From positions 124,001-188,000 of the forward strand of contig NZ_SBFF01000012.1 of assembly GCF_004151485.1 (NCBI RefSeq): DNA of 64,000 nucleotides, in the 5' to 3' direction. The notes under the pieces were generated by a model. It was not told the DNA's origin, searched no databases, and worked only from the letters and a program-made list of their open reading frames with translations. This DNA is from Sphingosinicella sp. CPCC 101087 (GTDB taxonomy: Bacteria > Pseudomonadota > Alphaproteobacteria > Sphingomonadales > Sphingomonadaceae). Below are positions 27,858-37,439 of the stretch, piece by piece. The translations under genes and the position numbers were made by a program. Numbering within the stretch: the stretch's first letter is position 1; each line of letters opens with the position of its first letter.

Positions 27858-28295
27858 ATGACGCAGCTAGACGGTATCGCGATCGTCGAGAATTTCTGGC
27901 GCGAGGTATGGCAGCAGCCGCAAAATCCCGACGCAATCGACTGCCTGGTTCATGAGGATTTCGTCATCACCTCCGGCGGCCGCGATATCGTCGGTCGCGA
28001 GGCGTTCAAGCTGTGGGTGAAGGACTTTCAAACGAGGGTCCACGGCTTCGAGTTCCACGTCGTGGAGACCTTCCAGAACCAGGACGGCAGCCGTGTCGCG
28101 TCGCGATGGCGGGTGACGGGACGCAACAATGGCTTGATGGGAACCGAGCCGAACGGCGCTCCCTTCGAAATGACCGGGACAGCCGTCTGGGAAGTGGGAT
28201 CGGACGGCCTGCTGCGCCACAACTGGGTCGAGCGAAATGCCTTCGAAGTGCATGGCGCGATCACCCGCCAGGATGCTCGCGCCAACCAGTTCTGA
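27858..28295 (+). CDS. nuclear transport factor 2-like (SnoaL) protein
   Basis: A 145-aa single-domain NTF2-like protein (IVENFWREVWQQPQNPDAID, HEDFVITSGGRDIVGREAF, SRWRVTGRNNGLMG, EMTGTAVWEV). Such proteins are small hydrolases, isomerases or ligand-binding proteins; nothing fixes the role here. AGGAG lies upstream of the ATG at 27858. It is followed by an ABM-domain gene 39 bp on. Confidence 0.8.
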   Translation: MTQLDGIAIVENFWREVWQQPQNPDAIDCLVHEDFVITSGGRDIVGREAFKLWVKDFQTRVHGFEFHVVETFQNQDGSRVASRWRVTGRNNGLMGTEPNGAPFEMTGTAVWEVGSDGLLRHNWVERNAFEVHGAITRQDARANQF

Positions 28296-28334
28296 GGGGA
28301 AAAGAGCAAGCCGGAGCTCCTGGGGGCAAGAAGA

Positions 28335-28667
28335 ATGATTACGCTCATCAACGTCTTCACGATTGATCCTGCCAACCAACAACGCCTGGTCGACCTGCTC
28401 GCCCGTGCCACGGATGGATTCGTCTGCCGGGCTCCCGGCTTCATCTCTTCGACGCTGTATCGCACCCTCGATGGCGCGAAGGTCACGATGTACGCACAGT
28501 GGCGCAGCGTGGAGGACTATCAGGCCATGCGCGAAGATCCGGATCCATTGCCTCTTTTCAAAGAGGCGCTTGCCATCGCGCAGTTTGAGCCGGGACTGTA
28601 CGATATCGTGCGGACCTTTTCGCCTAGAGACGGCGAAGCGTGCAATCGATGTGACATATCGCGATAA
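28335..28667 (+). CDS. antibiotic biosynthesis monooxygenase (ABM) domain protein
   Basis: A 110-aa ferredoxin-like ABM domain (LINVFTIDPANQQRLVDLLA, PGFISSTLYRTLDGAKVTMY, YAQWRSVEDYQAM). These small dimeric proteins include quinol monooxygenases and heme-independent oxygenases, and many act without a cofactor. It is the last gene of the plus-strand stress group. No terminator is clear after it. Confidence 0.8.
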   Translation: MITLINVFTIDPANQQRLVDLLARATDGFVCRAPGFISSTLYRTLDGAKVTMYAQWRSVEDYQAMREDPDPLPLFKEALAIAQFEPGLYDIVRTFSPRDGEACNRCDISR

Positions 28668-28824
28668 CAGAATGGCGGATGCGCCCCCCTTCGAGTCGTT
28701 CAGCGCGATTTTCCCGAGGTTCCAGAGCGGAAGTTCGTATCGGTTAGAGGCGAGCGGCAGATAACGCCAAAACGGTCCCAGGCCGCCCTATTGTAACGCA
28801 TGTGCGCACTCGGAGTCGCCCAGG

Positions 28825-29408
28825 CTAACGCGGTGGCCGCAGCATCGGCACGAGAGTCGGCGACGTACCGACCTGGATTGCGCCAAGCGGCTCGAAGCCG
28901 TGGCGCTGGTAGAACGGGATGTTGCGCGGGTTCGAGGATTCCAAATAGGCCGGCGCGTGATCGCGGTCGCACTGCGCGAGGGCGTACGCCATCAAGGCGT
29001 TGCCTTGACCCTCGCCCTGGTGCGCCGGATCAACGCCGATCATGGCAAGTACCAATGGGGTTCGGTCGGGTGGTACGCGGCCATCTGCTCGAATATGGGT
29101 GCGGCTTCTAGGGCGAGAGAGTGCTCAACCGTGCTCTCGATCACGGCGCCAAGCTCTTCCTCGTCCGGACGCACCCCGGGCGGCAGCCACAGCGCCGTCC
29201 CGGCATAGCCGTCGGTGCAAAAGGCGCTTCCATTGGAGAATGCCTTGCCCCCGAATGCGCGGGCCATTTGCGGAATGGCGGCAAGGTACTGGCGTGCGTG
29301 CGGCCACGTCCATCGCGCCATGGGGTCTGCCGCAAACGCAAGCGTGATTATGTCGACCGCCGAATCCTCATCGGCTGCGGCCATAACTGTTACCGTCGGG
29401 GATTTCAT
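28825..29408 (-). pseudogene. GNAT acetyltransferase split by a frameshift
   Basis: Two frames make one GNAT protein. The first (29408 to 29040) reads SAVDIITLAFAADPMARW to AAYHPTEPHWYLP. The second (29055 to 28825) continues IGVDPAHQGEGQGNALM, the acetyl-CoA loop (Q/R-x-x-G-x-G/A), then YLESSNPRNIPFYQRHGF. The break is a single missing base at CCATGATC, which also makes an ATGA overlap. It may be a true pseudogene, a sequencing indel or, less likely, two coupled chains. Confidence 0.7.
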
Positions 29409-29795
29409 GCTGCACGCCAAGCGATGCATAAACGAAACACGAAATAGCTTTGTGATACATTTGTAAGACAATGTGCATGGCCGAGCGTCAATGCCGCAGG
29501 CTGGACATTAGGTAATTCCTGCGACAGGCTTTTATCGATCGGGCGGCGGCGGGCCGTGAAGGCGTAGCCCTGGCCCGGCGCCGGAGGAACGCTCGCTTCG
29601 GCGGAGCCAATATCTGCGCAAGGGATGATCGCCGCGTCGCCGGTGCGCTCCGATCCGTGGCCGCGCGGTTCCGCCCGGTCGGGCGCGGGAATCGCCGAAG
29701 CGGCGCTTCGTGCGGCGGACAGGGAATGCTCCCGACTCGGCCTGATCCCGATCTGTGTCTCCATTGTCGGCACGTCGCCGGCAGGGGAGCTCGAC
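29409..29795. other. intergenic region before traG
   Basis: About 390 bp between the divergent GNAT gene and traG. An open frame runs upstream of the traG start but has no family similarity. No convincing repeat, terminator or oriT-like inverted repeat was noticed. A change of functional region (stress genes to conjugation genes) falls here. Confidence 0.4.
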
Positions 29796-31796
29796 ATGAC
29801 GCCCACCAAGCTGCTGATCGGCCAGATCCTGGTCGTGTTCGCGATCGTGATCCTCGGCCTGTGGGCGGCGACCCAGTGGGCGGCGGCGATGCTGGGCTAC
29901 CAGCCCGAGCTGGGTCTGCCCTGGTTCAGGCTCGGCGAGCTCCCGCTCTACCGGCCCTGGGAGCTGTTTCGCTGGTGGTACCATTATGAAGCCTATGCGC
30001 CGGAGGTCTTCGACAAGGCCGGCGCGCTCGCCGGAGCGAGCGGCTTTCTCGGCTGCGCCGCCGCCGTCGCGGGCTCGATCTGGCGGGCGCGCCAGGCTGG
30101 GCTCGTCACCACCTACGGCTCCGCCCGCTGGGCGACGCAAGGCGAGATCCGCCGGGCAGGGCTGTTCGGCGACGCGGGCGTCTTTCTGGGATCGTTGCGC
30201 GGCGCCTATCTGCGCCACGACGGCCCCGAGCATGTCCTGGCGTTCGCGCCCACCCGCAGTGGCAAGGGCGTCGGCCTGGTCGTGCCGACCCTGCTGTCAT
30301 GGACCGGCTCCGCCGTGATCCACGACATCAAGGGCGAGAATTGGCAGCTGACAGCCGGCTGGCGCTCGCGTTTCTCGCATTGCCTTCTGTTCAACCCGAC
30401 CGATCCGTGTTCGGCCCGCTACAATCCGCTGCTCGAGGTGCGGCGCGGCGTGCACGAGGTGCGCGACGTCCAGAACATCGCCGACATCCTCGTCGACCCG
30501 GAAGGTGCGCTCGAGCGGCGCAACCATTGGGAGAAGACCAGCCATTCGCTGCTGGTCGGCGCGATCCTCCATGTCCTTCACGCCGAGGAGGAGAAGACGC
30601 TCGCCCGGGTCGCGTCCTTCCTGTCGGATCCGCAGCGGAGCTTCGCCGCGACGCTGCGGGCGATGATGACCACCAACCATCTCGGCACCGAGGAGGCGCC
30701 CGAGGTCCACCCGGTGGTCGCCTCGGCGGCGCGCGAGCTCCTCGACAAGTCGGAGAACGAGCGCTCCGGCGTGCTGTCGACGGCCATGTCCTTCCTTGGC
30801 CTCTACCGGGATCCGACCGTCGCGGCGGTCACCTCGGCCTGCGACTGGCGCATCACCGATCTCGGTGAGGGCGAGCGGCCGGTGTCGCTTTACCTGGTGG
30901 TGCCGCCCTCGGACATCTCGCGCACCAAGCCGCTCGTCCGGCTGGTGCTGAACCAGATCGGCCGGCGGCTGACCGAGCGGCTCGACGACGCCGGGCGCCG
31001 CCGCCGCCTGCTGATGATGCTCGACGAGTTCCCGGCGCTGGGGCGGCTGGACTTTTTCGAGACCGCACTGGCCTTCATGGCCGGCTACGGCGTGCGCGCC
31101 TTCCTGATCGCCCAGTCCCTGAACCAGATCGTCAAGGCCTATGGCGAGAACAATGCGATCCTCGACAATTGCCATGTGCGGGTCGCGTTCGCGTCGAACG
31201 ACGAGCGTACCGCGAGGCGCATCTCCGACGCGCTCGGGACGGCGACCGAGCAAAGGGCGATGCGCAACTATGCCGGCCACCGGCTCGCGCCCTGGCTTGC
31301 CCATGTCATGGTCAGCCGGCAGGAGACCTCACGGCCGCTGCTGACGCCGGGCGAGGTGATGCAGCTGTCGCCCGCCGAGGCGTTGGTGCTCGTCTCCGGG
31401 CTGCCACCGATCCGGGCGCTGAAGCTTCGCTATTATGAGGACGGCAACTTCACTGGCCGGGTGCTGCCGGCGCCGGTCCACGGCGAAGGCGAATATGCCG
31501 ACTCGCCCCCGCGGCGCCCGCATGCCTGGGCGGGCGCCGTCCGTCTCCCCGACGCAAGGCTCGCGACAGCGCCGAGCGATCCTGGGGAGGGTGGGCTTCA
31601 GCAGGCGCGCCAGCCGGCGCTGCCGTCACGCCGGCGCCGCATGCCGGCGCCGGAGCAGCTCGAGCTGCCGGGTCCGGATGGCGAGCAGGACGATGCCGGG
31701 ACGGATGTGGCGGCCGGACCGTGCCTCGGACCGCTGGTGGCGGCCCATGCCACGAACCAGGGCGCCCGCGGCGACGACCTCATGCCCAGCTTCTGA
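29796..31796 (+). CDS. traG: conjugal transfer coupling protein TraG (VirD4 family)
   Basis: A 666-aa type IV coupling ATPase. Two N-terminal TM helices (IGQILVVFAIVILGLWAATQ, and AGASGFLGCAAAVAGSIW) are followed by TTYGSARWAT and the Walker A APTRSGKGVGLVVPTLL at about 151-167. LLMMLDEFPALGRLDFFE carries Walker B, and FLIAQSLNQIVKAYGENNAI the conserved C-terminal motif. The ATG at 29796 has GGGGAG 6 nt upstream. It would bring the relaxase-DNA complex to the Trb channel encoded 16 kb further on. The gene is full length and appears intact. Confidence 0.93.
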   Translation: MTPTKLLIGQILVVFAIVILGLWAATQWAAAMLGYQPELGLPWFRLGELPLYRPWELFRWWYHYEAYAPEVFDKAGALAGASGFLGCAAAVAGSIWRARQAGLVTTYGSARWATQGEIRRAGLFGDAGVFLGSLRGAYLRHDGPEHVLAFAPTRSGKGVGLVVPTLLSWTGSAVIHDIKGENWQLTAGWRSRFSHCLLFNPTDPCSARYNPLLEVRRGVHEVRDVQNIADILVDPEGALERRNHWEKTSHSLLVGAILHVLHAEEEKTLARVASFLSDPQRSFAATLRAMMTTNHLGTEEAPEVHPVVASAARELLDKSENERSGVLSTAMSFLGLYRDPTVAAVTSACDWRITDLGEGERPVSLYLVVPPSDISRTKPLVRLVLNQIGRRLTERLDDAGRRRRLLMMLDEFPALGRLDFFETALAFMAGYGVRAFLIAQSLNQIVKAYGENNAILDNCHVRVAFASNDERTARRISDALGTATEQRAMRNYAGHRLAPWLAHVMVSRQETSRPLLTPGEVMQLSPAEALVLVSGLPPIRALKLRYYEDGNFTGRVLPAPVHGEGEYADSPPRRPHAWAGAVRLPDARLATAPSDPGEGGLQQARQPALPSRRRRMPAPEQLELPGPDGEQDDAGTDVAAGPCLGPLVAAHATNQGARGDDLMPSF

Positions 31797-31971
31797 AATA
31801 CCGTGCTCCGACCTGCCCTCTTGCCGCGCCTCCAGAAAGGGCGATGAGCTCGCCTTGCGACCTCATGCTGGCGGGCGATGGCAGGAGAACAGGATCCGAG
31901 CAGAAGGCGGCGATATCGTTGTGGTTCCGGAGGGTCGGATCGATGAAGCTGAGCCGCGGCTTCAGGCGGGG

Positions 31972-32646
31972 TCAGAATCTCCCGGCTGAACCACGTTCGG
32001 TCGCATCCCGGCGGCGCGCGAAAGCAGAGACGTGGGGACGGGCGGCATCGAGCGGCGCCGCCTGCGGCGTGAAACGCGTGCGCGGCGGCGCGAGGTGCTC
32101 GAGCGGATCGAGGACCGCCCCGCCCCGGCGGACCTCGAAATGGAGATGACTTCCGGTCGAGCGCCCGGTCGAACCCATATACCCGATCACCTGGCCTTCG
32201 GCGACAGGCTCGCCGGGTCGCACACCGATGCGGGACAGGTGGGCGTAGCGGGTCTGCAGACCATGCCCATGGTCGATCTCGACCATCCGGCCATAGTTTC
32301 CGGCAGTCCCGGCGCGGCGGACTAGGCCCGATTGTGCCGCCCGAACGGGCGTTCCGATCGGGCCCGGTATGTCGATGCCGGCATGAAGCCGCGTCCGCCC
32401 GCCCAGCGGATCGCGCCGCAGTCCGTAGTGCGAGCTTATCCGCGGCAGCGTTTCGGTTCGCGCCACCGCCTCGTCCTGCGCGGCGGGGTTTTCGGCCGGC
32501 GCTGCCCTCTCGGCCGACCCTGGGATCATCCGCGATCGGAACTCCGTCGCGCTCGGAAGCTCCGGCGCGCCCTGGGCCCAGGCCCAGTTCGCCTGCGAGC
32601 ACAGGAGAAGGGCGGACAGGCACGACAGGCCGATACGGACAGGCAT
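31972..32646 (-). CDS. M23 family metallopeptidase
   Basis: A 224-aa secreted peptidoglycan endopeptidase-like protein. The signal peptide is at 1-25 (SCLSALLLCSQANWAWAQG). The LytM zinc motifs are LHAGIDIPG (His and Asp) and GSHLHFEVRRGG (HLH). YGLRRDPLGG precedes the first motif as in most LytM domains. It is divergent from the glycan cluster with 156 bp between starts. It may remodel the wall for the glycan exporter or for the mating channel; which one is not shown. Confidence 0.88.
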   Translation of the reverse strand: MPVRIGLSCLSALLLCSQANWAWAQGAPELPSATEFRSRMIPGSAERAAPAENPAAQDEAVARTETLPRISSHYGLRRDPLGGRTRLHAGIDIPGPIGTPVRAAQSGLVRRAGTAGNYGRMVEIDHGHGLQTRYAHLSRIGVRPGEPVAEGQVIGYMGSTGRSTGSHLHFEVRRGGAVLDPLEHLAPPRTRFTPQAAPLDAARPHVSAFARRRDATERGSAGRF

Positions 32647-32802
32647 TAGCTTTCAGACGAGGCCGAGCGGCCAGACCCGCAGGCGGGCGGAGGAGAATTC
32701 CGCACGTCGCGTGAGATTTTTCGCATGCCGACTTTTTTGCTGCGGGCGCAGGCCGACTGCGCCGTCTCCCTCGCGAAACCCCACCGGATCGGAGGCCCCG
32801 TG

Positions 32803-33615
32803 ATGAACGCAACCGAACGCAACATGCTCGACATGCTCAGGAAGGGCCGGGACGAATATGGTGTCGTGGCGGTCAAGGCCGAGTTCGAGGCGGAAGGCAC
32901 ACGACCCGACGAACTGCACCGGCTGCTCGAACTGGCGCATCGTGCCGATCTGAGGGTCGCGCTCAAGATCGGCGGCTGCGAGGCGGTCAGCGATCTGCTG
33001 GCAGCGAAGCTCTATGGCGCGGACTATCTGATCGCCCCGATGGTCGAGACGACCTACGCGCTCACCAAATATGTCGAGGCACGGACCAAGTCCTGGGGCG
33101 AGGAGGCCGCGGACGCGAAATTCCTCTACAACCTGGAGACGGTCACCGGGCTGGCCAATCTGCCCGAGATGCTGCCCATCGCAGCGGATCATCTGGACGG
33201 CATCGTCTTCGGCCGCGTGGACTTCACGCTTTCTAGTGGTCTGTCGCGCGCCGAGATCAATTCGCGCCAGGTCAGCGACGCGGTGCTGCGCGTGGCCCAG
33301 GCTTGCGCCGATCAGGATCTAGAACTGGTGGTCGGCGGCGGCGTCTCCGCCGAAGCCGGCTTTGCCTTGCGCGAATTCCGCGCGATCCGACTGGACCGGT
33401 TCGAAACTCGCAAGGTCGTCTTCGACGGCGCTGTGGCGGAAAGCCGGAATTTCGAGCAGGCGGTCGCCGAGGCCGCCGCCTTTGAGCTCGCCTGGCTGGA
33501 GAATAAGCGGGACTATTACGGCGCCATTGCCGGGGAAGATGCGAAGCGGATCGCCATGATCCGCGACCGCAGCCAATCGGCCGCCGCCGGGCGCGTCCCA
33601 AGCATGGCGGCGTGA
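32803..33615 (+). CDS. HpcH/HpaI aldolase-like protein
   Basis: A 270-aa TIM-barrel protein of the HpcH/HpaI aldolase/citrate lyase group (VVAVKAEFEAEGTRPDE, LKIGGCEAVSDLLAAKLYGA, YLIAPMVETTYAL, FLYNLETVTGL, IVFGRVDFTLSSGL). Family members join or cleave C-C bonds through a pyruvate or acetyl enolate with a divalent metal held by Glu and Asp, here probably in NLETVTG and FGRVDF. The ATG at 32803 has GGAGG 7 nt upstream. It opens a plus-strand operon of glycan genes, so a sugar-acid or extended-sugar reaction is likely. Confidence 0.78.
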   Translation: MNATERNMLDMLRKGRDEYGVVAVKAEFEAEGTRPDELHRLLELAHRADLRVALKIGGCEAVSDLLAAKLYGADYLIAPMVETTYALTKYVEARTKSWGEEAADAKFLYNLETVTGLANLPEMLPIAADHLDGIVFGRVDFTLSSGLSRAEINSRQVSDAVLRVAQACADQDLELVVGGGVSAEAGFALREFRAIRLDRFETRKVVFDGAVAESRNFEQAVAEAAAFELAWLENKRDYYGAIAGEDAKRIAMIRDRSQSAAAGRVPSMAA

Positions 33616-33619
33616 TCCC

Positions 33620-34450
33620 ATGGCGCTTCCCGACGGCGTTTCGGCGCTGATGCACGATGTCGCGGCCAACGTCCTGGTGCCGCGCTACCGCCGCCTTGCG
33701 CAAGGCGACATCGCCGAGAAGAGCCCGGGCGAGATCGTCACCAGCGTGGACCTGGCCGCGGAGCGCAGGCTCGGCGCCGGCCTCGCGGCGCTGCTGCCAC
33801 AGGCCCGCATCGTCGGCGAGGAGGCTACGGCGGCGGATCCCCAATTGCTCGACGCGGTGGGGCGCGGTCTCGTCTGGCTGGTCGACCCGCTCGATGGCAC
33901 CGCCAATTATGCCAACGGGCGCGGACCTTTCGGCGTCATGGTCGCATTGGTCGAAAATGGCGTGCCGCAAATGGGCTGGATCCTCGATGGGCTCGAGGGC
34001 CGGATGTGCTTTGCGCAGCGCGGCAAGGGCGCCTGGCGGGGCTATCAGCGGATCAGGTGCAGCCCCGAAGCCCGCCGGCGGCCGATTGCGGCGCTCGGCA
34101 CGCACTTCCTCTCGCCCGCCGGGCGCGAACGCGTGCATGCCGCCGCGGCGCGGCATCTGGATCGCGTGCCCGTGCCGATGTGCGCCGCGGCGAGCTATGC
34201 GCGCCTGGTGGCGGGGCAGGACGACATCGCCCTGTTCCAGCGTTCGCTGCCCTGGGATCATGCCGCCGGTGCGCTGATCGTGGAAGAGGCGGGCGGGCGC
34301 GTGACGCACTGGGACCGCTCGGACTATCGCGTCGGCGGTCAGGGGAGCGGCATTCTCGCCGCGGCCAGCCCCGCCTTATGGGAGCAGGCAGCCGGCATCC
34401 TGCTCGGTCCCGCAGCGGGGCTTGCCCCCGCCATGGCCCGGGCGGCCTGA
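33620..34450 (+). CDS. inositol monophosphatase family protein
   Basis: A 276-aa Mg-dependent sugar phosphatase. The metal site shows GEE at 66-68, DPLDGT at 89-94 and WDHAAG near 211, all intact. Family members hydrolyse inositol phosphate, 3'-phosphoadenosine phosphate or sugar phosphates; in a glycan operon a sugar-phosphate substrate is most likely. It starts 4 bp after the aldolase stop, so the two probably act on one pathway. Confidence 0.88.
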   Translation: MALPDGVSALMHDVAANVLVPRYRRLAQGDIAEKSPGEIVTSVDLAAERRLGAGLAALLPQARIVGEEATAADPQLLDAVGRGLVWLVDPLDGTANYANGRGPFGVMVALVENGVPQMGWILDGLEGRMCFAQRGKGAWRGYQRIRCSPEARRRPIAALGTHFLSPAGRERVHAAAARHLDRVPVPMCAAASYARLVAGQDDIALFQRSLPWDHAAGALIVEEAGGRVTHWDRSDYRVGGQGSGILAAASPALWEQAAGILLGPAAGLAPAMARAA

Positions 34451-34452
34451 CG

Positions 34453-36330
34453 ATGCGGCTTCGGGTCCTCACGGCCAGCCTTGCCGTCGGCTGCGGCCTG
34501 ATGTTCGCCGCGCCCGGCTCGGCGCAGCTTTCCTTTCCCGTCTCCTCCGCCCAGCAGCAGGCGGGGGAAGCGGGCAGGAACATGGACACGGCTACGACCG
34601 CCCAGGTTCCGGCGCCGGCCCCGGTCACGTCTTTCGAGCCCGTGAGCATCGACGGCCCGACCCAAGGCTCACCGGACGATCCAGCGAACCGAATGGCCGT
34701 GAGGGAGACCAGGCTCACGCAAGCCGCTTCCCCTGGCGAGTTCGAGAGCTTCGTCTCTGCCGTCGCGGGCAAGCCCTTGCGGCGTTTCGGCAGCGAATTG
34801 CTGGTGCCGGACGGACGCGATTTCTCCGCCCCGCCGACGGCGGCGATTCCGCCTGACTACCGCCTCAATCCTGGCGACCGGATCAGGCTGGCCCTCACGG
34901 GAGCGGTCCAGGCAACCGATCTCGAACGGACGATCGACGCCGAAGGGCGGATTTTCATCCCCCGCATCGGCCCGGTCATGGTCGGCGGCGTGCGCTATGC
35001 CGATCTGCGGGAGGTGATCGGCCGGGAAGTCTCGCGACAATATAGCAGCTTCGAGCTGCAGGTGACGGTAGCCCGGCTCGGCGGCGTGACGGTCTATGTC
35101 ACGGGATTCGTCGCCTCGCCAGGCTCGTTCACGGTAGGCAGCCTTTCGACCCTGGTGAACGCCGTGCTGGCTGCGGGCGGACCGGCGCCCGGAGGCAGCT
35201 TCCGTTCGATCCAGCTGCGGCGGGGCGGGGAGCTCGTCTCCGATTTCGACCTTTACGATCTGCTGCTCAGAGGCGACCGCAGCGGGGACGCCGTCCTTCA
35301 GAACGGCGACGTGATCTTCGTCGCGCCGGCCGGCGAGCAGGTGGCGGTGACGGGAAGCGTCAATCGGGAAGCGATCTATGAGCTCGCGCCCGGCGAGACG
35401 CTGGCCGACGCGCTGCTCTATGCCGGCGGCGTAAGCACGCTCGCCGACCGCGGCCGGCTGATGGTGCTCGACTCCCTGGGGGAGAACGGCGCCGGCTGGG
35501 AGGAGATCTCCGCCGCCGACGCGCGCACGCGGCCGGTACGCCGCGGTGACGTCATCCGCGTGCTGAGCAACGCCGGCATCGCTCGCCCGCTGCAGCAGCA
35601 GTCCTTGCTCGTCACGATCAGCGGCGAGGTGGCGCGGCCGGGACGATATTTCTTCGAACCCGGTACGCGCCTCTCCGACGTGCTGGCGCGGGCAGGGGGG
35701 CTCACGGACCAGGCCTTTCCCTATGCCAGCGTCATCACGCGCGAGAGCGTGCGCGAGCAGCAGCGGGCCAGCTTCGAACGCGCGATAGAGGATGCGGAGC
35801 TGCTGCTCACCGCGCAGCCGCTCATCTCGGCGGAGCGGTCGCAAATGATCCAGCCGGCCAATATCGAGCTGATCCGCTCGGTGGTCGAGCAGATGGGCCA
35901 GCGCGAACCGACGGGGCGGCTGGTCTTCGATCTGCCCGTCGACGCCGCCGACCTGCCGGGCGAGCTCGTGCTCGAGAATAACGACACGATCCACGTTCCC
36001 CCTCGCCCGGTGACGGTGGGGGTGTTCGGCGCAGTCCCCACGCCCGCCTCTTTCGCTTACCAGGAGGGGCGGCGGATCCGCGACTTCGTCGAGCTCGCCG
36101 GCGGTATCCAGAACATGGGCGACGACGACGAGATTTTCGTCGTGCGCGCCAACGGAACCGTGCTGGCTGACGGCGAGCGAACCTTGCGGGCTTCGGCGCT
36201 GCCCGGCGACCTCGTCTTCATCCCCATCGACGCCAATCGCGGCGAGTTCTGGGCGCGCCTGCGCGACATCGTGGGCACCTTGTTCGGCGGCGTGGTGGGC
36301 GCCGCATCGATCAAGTCGCTCGCCGAATGA
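34453..36330 (+). CDS. polysaccharide export protein, Wza-like, with SLBB domains
   Basis: A 625-aa outer-membrane export protein. It has a signal peptide (SLAVGCGLMFAAPGSA), a Poly_export domain from about 135 (YRLNPGDRIRLALTGAV, FIPRIGPVMVGGVRY, VTVARLGGVTVYVTG), then at least three SLBB segments (TLVNAVLAAGGPAPGGSFRS, TLADALLYAGGVS, RLSDVLARAGGLTD) and a last one (RIRDFVELAGGIQN). It is longer than Wza because of the extra SLBB repeats. No lipobox Cys is seen at the cleavage site. It starts 3 bp after the phosphatase stop. Confidence 0.9.
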   Translation: MRLRVLTASLAVGCGLMFAAPGSAQLSFPVSSAQQQAGEAGRNMDTATTAQVPAPAPVTSFEPVSIDGPTQGSPDDPANRMAVRETRLTQAASPGEFESFVSAVAGKPLRRFGSELLVPDGRDFSAPPTAAIPPDYRLNPGDRIRLALTGAVQATDLERTIDAEGRIFIPRIGPVMVGGVRYADLREVIGREVSRQYSSFELQVTVARLGGVTVYVTGFVASPGSFTVGSLSTLVNAVLAAGGPAPGGSFRSIQLRRGGELVSDFDLYDLLLRGDRSGDAVLQNGDVIFVAPAGEQVAVTGSVNREAIYELAPGETLADALLYAGGVSTLADRGRLMVLDSLGENGAGWEEISAADARTRPVRRGDVIRVLSNAGIARPLQQQSLLVTISGEVARPGRYFFEPGTRLSDVLARAGGLTDQAFPYASVITRESVREQQRASFERAIEDAELLLTAQPLISAERSQMIQPANIELIRSVVEQMGQREPTGRLVFDLPVDAADLPGELVLENNDTIHVPPRPVTVGVFGAVPTPASFAYQEGRRIRDFVELAGGIQNMGDDDEIFVVRANGTVLADGERTLRASALPGDLVFIPIDANRGEFWARLRDIVGTLFGGVVGAASIKSLAE

Positions 36331-37439
36331 GCATGCGCAGGCGCATCGAGGCGACGCTCGGCCATGCGGGCAGGCGGCGCATTCTCTACGGGCTGCTCGG
36401 GGCGATGCTGGCGGTGCTGTGCCTGTTCCCGCAACCCTATGTGGCGCGCTCCAAGGTTCTCCCCCAGGACCCGGGCAGCCTCGGACTCTCGACTATGGGA
36501 GGCTTGGGCGGCGGGCTCCAGGGCTTTGCCGCTTTGCTCGGCGGCGGCAGGCAGCCGATCGACATGTACCTGGCCATCGCGCGCAGCGCCGAGGTGAGCG
36601 ATGCGGTGATCGAACGGCTCGGTCTCGCCCGCCCCGAGGCCTATGGCAGCCCGCGCAACGCTCGCCTCGCTTTGTCGCGCCGGGTGGATGTCCATTCGCT
36701 CACCGGCGGGCTGATCGAGGTCGAGACGCGCAGCCACGACCCCGAGGAGGCGCAGGCCCTCACCCGGGCCTATAGCGAAGCGATCAGCGACCGCATCGTC
36801 CTGCTTGGGCAGGAAAGGACGGCGCGCAAGCGCGGCATCGTCGAGCAACGATTCGCCGAAGCCTCGGAACGCGTCGCGCGGTCGGAAGCGGCATTGGACG
36901 CCTTCCGGCGACGGAACAATCTCGCCGCGCCCGAAGTGCAGCTCGGCACCGAGATCTCGCTTCGCGCCGGGCTCCAGGCGCAATTGCAGGCCAAGCGCGT
37001 CGAGCTTCGCACGTTGAGCGGCTTCCTGGGGCCGGAAAATCCGCGCCTCCTCGCCGTCCAGTCCGAGATCGCCTCGCTTCAGTCGCAGATCGCGCGTGCC
37101 TCCGTCCCGGGCCGCGACGCATCGGGGCCGAACGTCGCCGGCCTTTCCGGTATTTCCAGCGACTATCTCAATCTCTACCGCGACTACCGCTTCGCCCAGG
37201 CGCTCTACGAGGTCTATGCCCGCGCGAACGAGGAGGTCGCGGTCGAGGCGCTCGCGGGAGAGACGGCCTCGGACGTGCAGGTGATCGAGGCGGCTCGGCT
37301 CGATGCCGATCGCAAGGTCAACATCCCCGCCGTCGGCGCGCTCGCCTTGCTCCTCCTCCTCGCCGCCTTCACCGAAATCTACGCGCCTGCGACGGGGATC
37401 CGCCTGCGGCTCCTGTCTCGTGGGGACGAACCGGCATGA
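36327..37439 (+). CDS. Wzz/KpsE-like chain-length or export membrane protein
   Basis: A 370-aa inner-membrane protein with a TM helix near each end (ILYGLLGAMLAVLCLFPQ and IPAVGALALLLLLAAFTEIY). In between is a long periplasmic coiled coil (VEQRFAEASERVARSEAALD, LRAGLQAQLQAKRVELRTL). There is no C-terminal tyrosine-kinase domain, so it resembles KpsE/BexC or Wzz partners of Wza channels. It overlaps the wza-like stop by ATGA, which indicates coupled translation. Confidence 0.85.
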   Translation: MSMRRRIEATLGHAGRRRILYGLLGAMLAVLCLFPQPYVARSKVLPQDPGSLGLSTMGGLGGGLQGFAALLGGGRQPIDMYLAIARSAEVSDAVIERLGLARPEAYGSPRNARLALSRRVDVHSLTGGLIEVETRSHDPEEAQALTRAYSEAISDRIVLLGQERTARKRGIVEQRFAEASERVARSEAALDAFRRRNNLAAPEVQLGTEISLRAGLQAQLQAKRVELRTLSGFLGPENPRLLAVQSEIASLQSQIARASVPGRDASGPNVAGLSGISSDYLNLYRDYRFAQALYEVYARANEEVAVEALAGETASDVQVIEAARLDADRKVNIPAVGALALLLLLAAFTEIYAPATGIRLRLLSRGDEPA

